Shown piece after piece: positions 5,967 to 6,746 of a DNA stretch of 6,746 nucleotides. Both the position numbers and the translations under genes were made by a program. The notes below the pieces were generated by a model. That model worked only from the letters and a program-made list of their open reading frames with translations. It was not told where the DNA came from and did not search any database. The DNA comes from Caldifarciminota bacterium. Lineage in GTDB: Bacteria; Hydrothermota; Hydrothermia; S141-80. Each line of letters opens with the position of its first letter. Positions within the stretch are counted from its first letter, which is position 1. The stretch spans positions 1 through 6,746 of the forward strand of contig WFYF01000213.1 of the NCBI GenBank assembly GCA_015490255.1, given 5' to 3'.

Positions 5967-5976
5967 GGGGGGAAGG

Positions 5977-6746
5977 TCAGGATTTCCTCACCAGACGGGC
6001 GGCGAAGGCAAAGTCGGCGTTCAGGCGATCGCCGGCAATGCGGTAAATGCCGGGGGACAGTTCTTCCAGCCCCGGCGGAAGCACTTCCGGAGGCTGCAGG
6101 GTGAATTCGGGATGGTCCCGCAGAAAAGCCGCCACCTGCGCCTCGTTCTCCTCTTCCTCTGTGGTGCAGGTGGCATACACCAGCACCCCTCCGGGTCGCA
6201 GATGGCGGGCCGCGTTGTCCAGGAGTTCCCGCTGCAGGGCCGCCAGCGCTTCAATCCGATCCGGGCGCATCCGGAGCAGAACTTCGGGTTTGCGCCGGAG
6301 GGGACCCAGGCCGCTGCAGGGCGCATCCAGCAGGATCCGGTCAAAGGACTCACGAAGCAAAACCTCCCGGGCATCGGCCGCGATCAGGGAAGCCCGGGCT
6401 CCGAGCCGCGCAAGCACCTGTTTCATCTGTCGCAGGCGGGAAGGAAGGCGGTCGGTGGCCAGCACCCGGGTCCGGTTTTTCGTGAGGGCCTGAATGTGCG
6501 CCGTCTTGCCTCCCGGCGCGGCGGCCATATCCCAGATGCGCTCCCCCGGGCGGGGGTCCAGCAGACGAACCACCAGCATGCTGGAGAGGTCCTGGAGATA
6601 ATACCAGGACGGCGGCAGATCCACCTCCCAGGGGTGGGGATGGACCTTCAGAGCCTCTGGCAGCACGGTTTCCTCCACCGTGCCACCCCAGGCCTGATAC
6701 CACGCCCGGATCCGGGCTTTGAGGGCTTCCACATCACCTTCCAGGG
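5977..6746 (-). CDS. RsmB/NOP-family RNA (cytosine-5) methyltransferase, C-terminal part (5' end outside window)
   Basis: This is the SAM-dependent methyltransferase domain of the RsmB/Nop2/Sun family, which methylates C5 of cytosine in RNA, classically 16S rRNA (C967 in E. coli for RsmB). Counting from the GTG at 6732, motif I DMAAAPGGKT (68-77) binds SAM, with acidic residues at D94 and D120. Motif IV DAPCSGLG (136-143) carries C139, and motif VI ATCT (187-190) carries C189, the two cysteines used in catalysis and product release. RRKPE after motif IV and the ENEAQVAAFL stretch are family features. The frame stays open to the window edge (LEGD before the GTG), and full RsmB proteins are longer, with an N-terminal NusB-like domain, so the gene is probably cut by the edge. 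RsmB is the likeliest subtype, but RsmF-like is possible. The last motif reads ADFAFAARL rather than the usual DGFF form. Confidence 0.9.
   Translation of the reverse strand, partial: LEGDVEALKARIRAWYQAWGGTVEETVLPEALKVHPHPWEVDLPPSWYYLQDLSSMLVVRLLDPRPGERIWDMAAAPGGKTAHIQALTKNRTRVLATDRLPSRLRQMKQVLARLGARASLIAADAREVLLRESFDRILLDAPCSGLGPLRRKPEVLLRMRPDRIEALAALQRELLDNAARHLRPGGVLVYATCTTEEEENEAQVAAFLRDHPEFTLQPPEVLPPGLEELSPGIYRIAGDRLNADFAFAARLVRKS

Noticed and set aside
5857..5976. Intrinsic terminator after the methyltransferase gene
   Set aside because: Only short palindromes are present, with no long stem followed by a T-run on the minus strand. I cannot support a terminator here.

Overview
The window comes from a GC-rich bacterium. 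The minus strand carries a run of genes for exported proteins. Two large secreted proteins end in related C-terminal domains of the type used as Type IX secretion (Por) sorting signals, and two small tandem lipoproteins follow them. Such C-terminal tags are typical of the FCB superphylum and of candidate lineages such as WOR-3/Hydrothermota. That placement is inferred from protein style only, because no rRNA or taxonomic marker is present. The minus-strand genes downstream of the first secreted protein have clear GGAGG ribosome binding sites.

Layout. Positions 1-142 hold a weak terminator-like hairpin with a T-run and two weak promoter candidates. A plus-strand gene at 143-682 encodes a small membrane protein that matches the CrtO (glycosyl-4,4'-diaponeurosporenoate acyltransferase) family. 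Positions 683-867 are a convergent intergenic gap with a GC-rich hairpin and two degenerate repeat-like units. All remaining genes read on the minus strand. In transcription order these are: the C-terminal part of an RsmB/NOP-family rRNA m5C methyltransferase (5977 to the right edge), a 120-nt gap with a plausible sigma70-type promoter, a 669-residue secreted beta-propeller-like protein with LVIVD-like repeats, a 551-residue secreted protein of unknown function, a 98-nt gap with a hairpin and a possible 18-codon ORF, and two paralogous small lipoproteins that overlap by an ATGA.

How the genes may work together. The four minus-strand genes from 5856 to 868 are tightly spaced (14 nt, 98 nt, then a 4-nt overlap) and all encode cell-envelope or exported products. 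They look like one transcription unit for a surface or secreted system, with two tagged exported proteins and two envelope lipoproteins. Its function cannot be read from sequence. The methyltransferase looks like an unrelated housekeeping neighbour, and the CrtO-like gene is transcribed toward the operon and is probably independent. I saw no tRNA, rRNA, CRISPR array, insertion sequence or replication origin.
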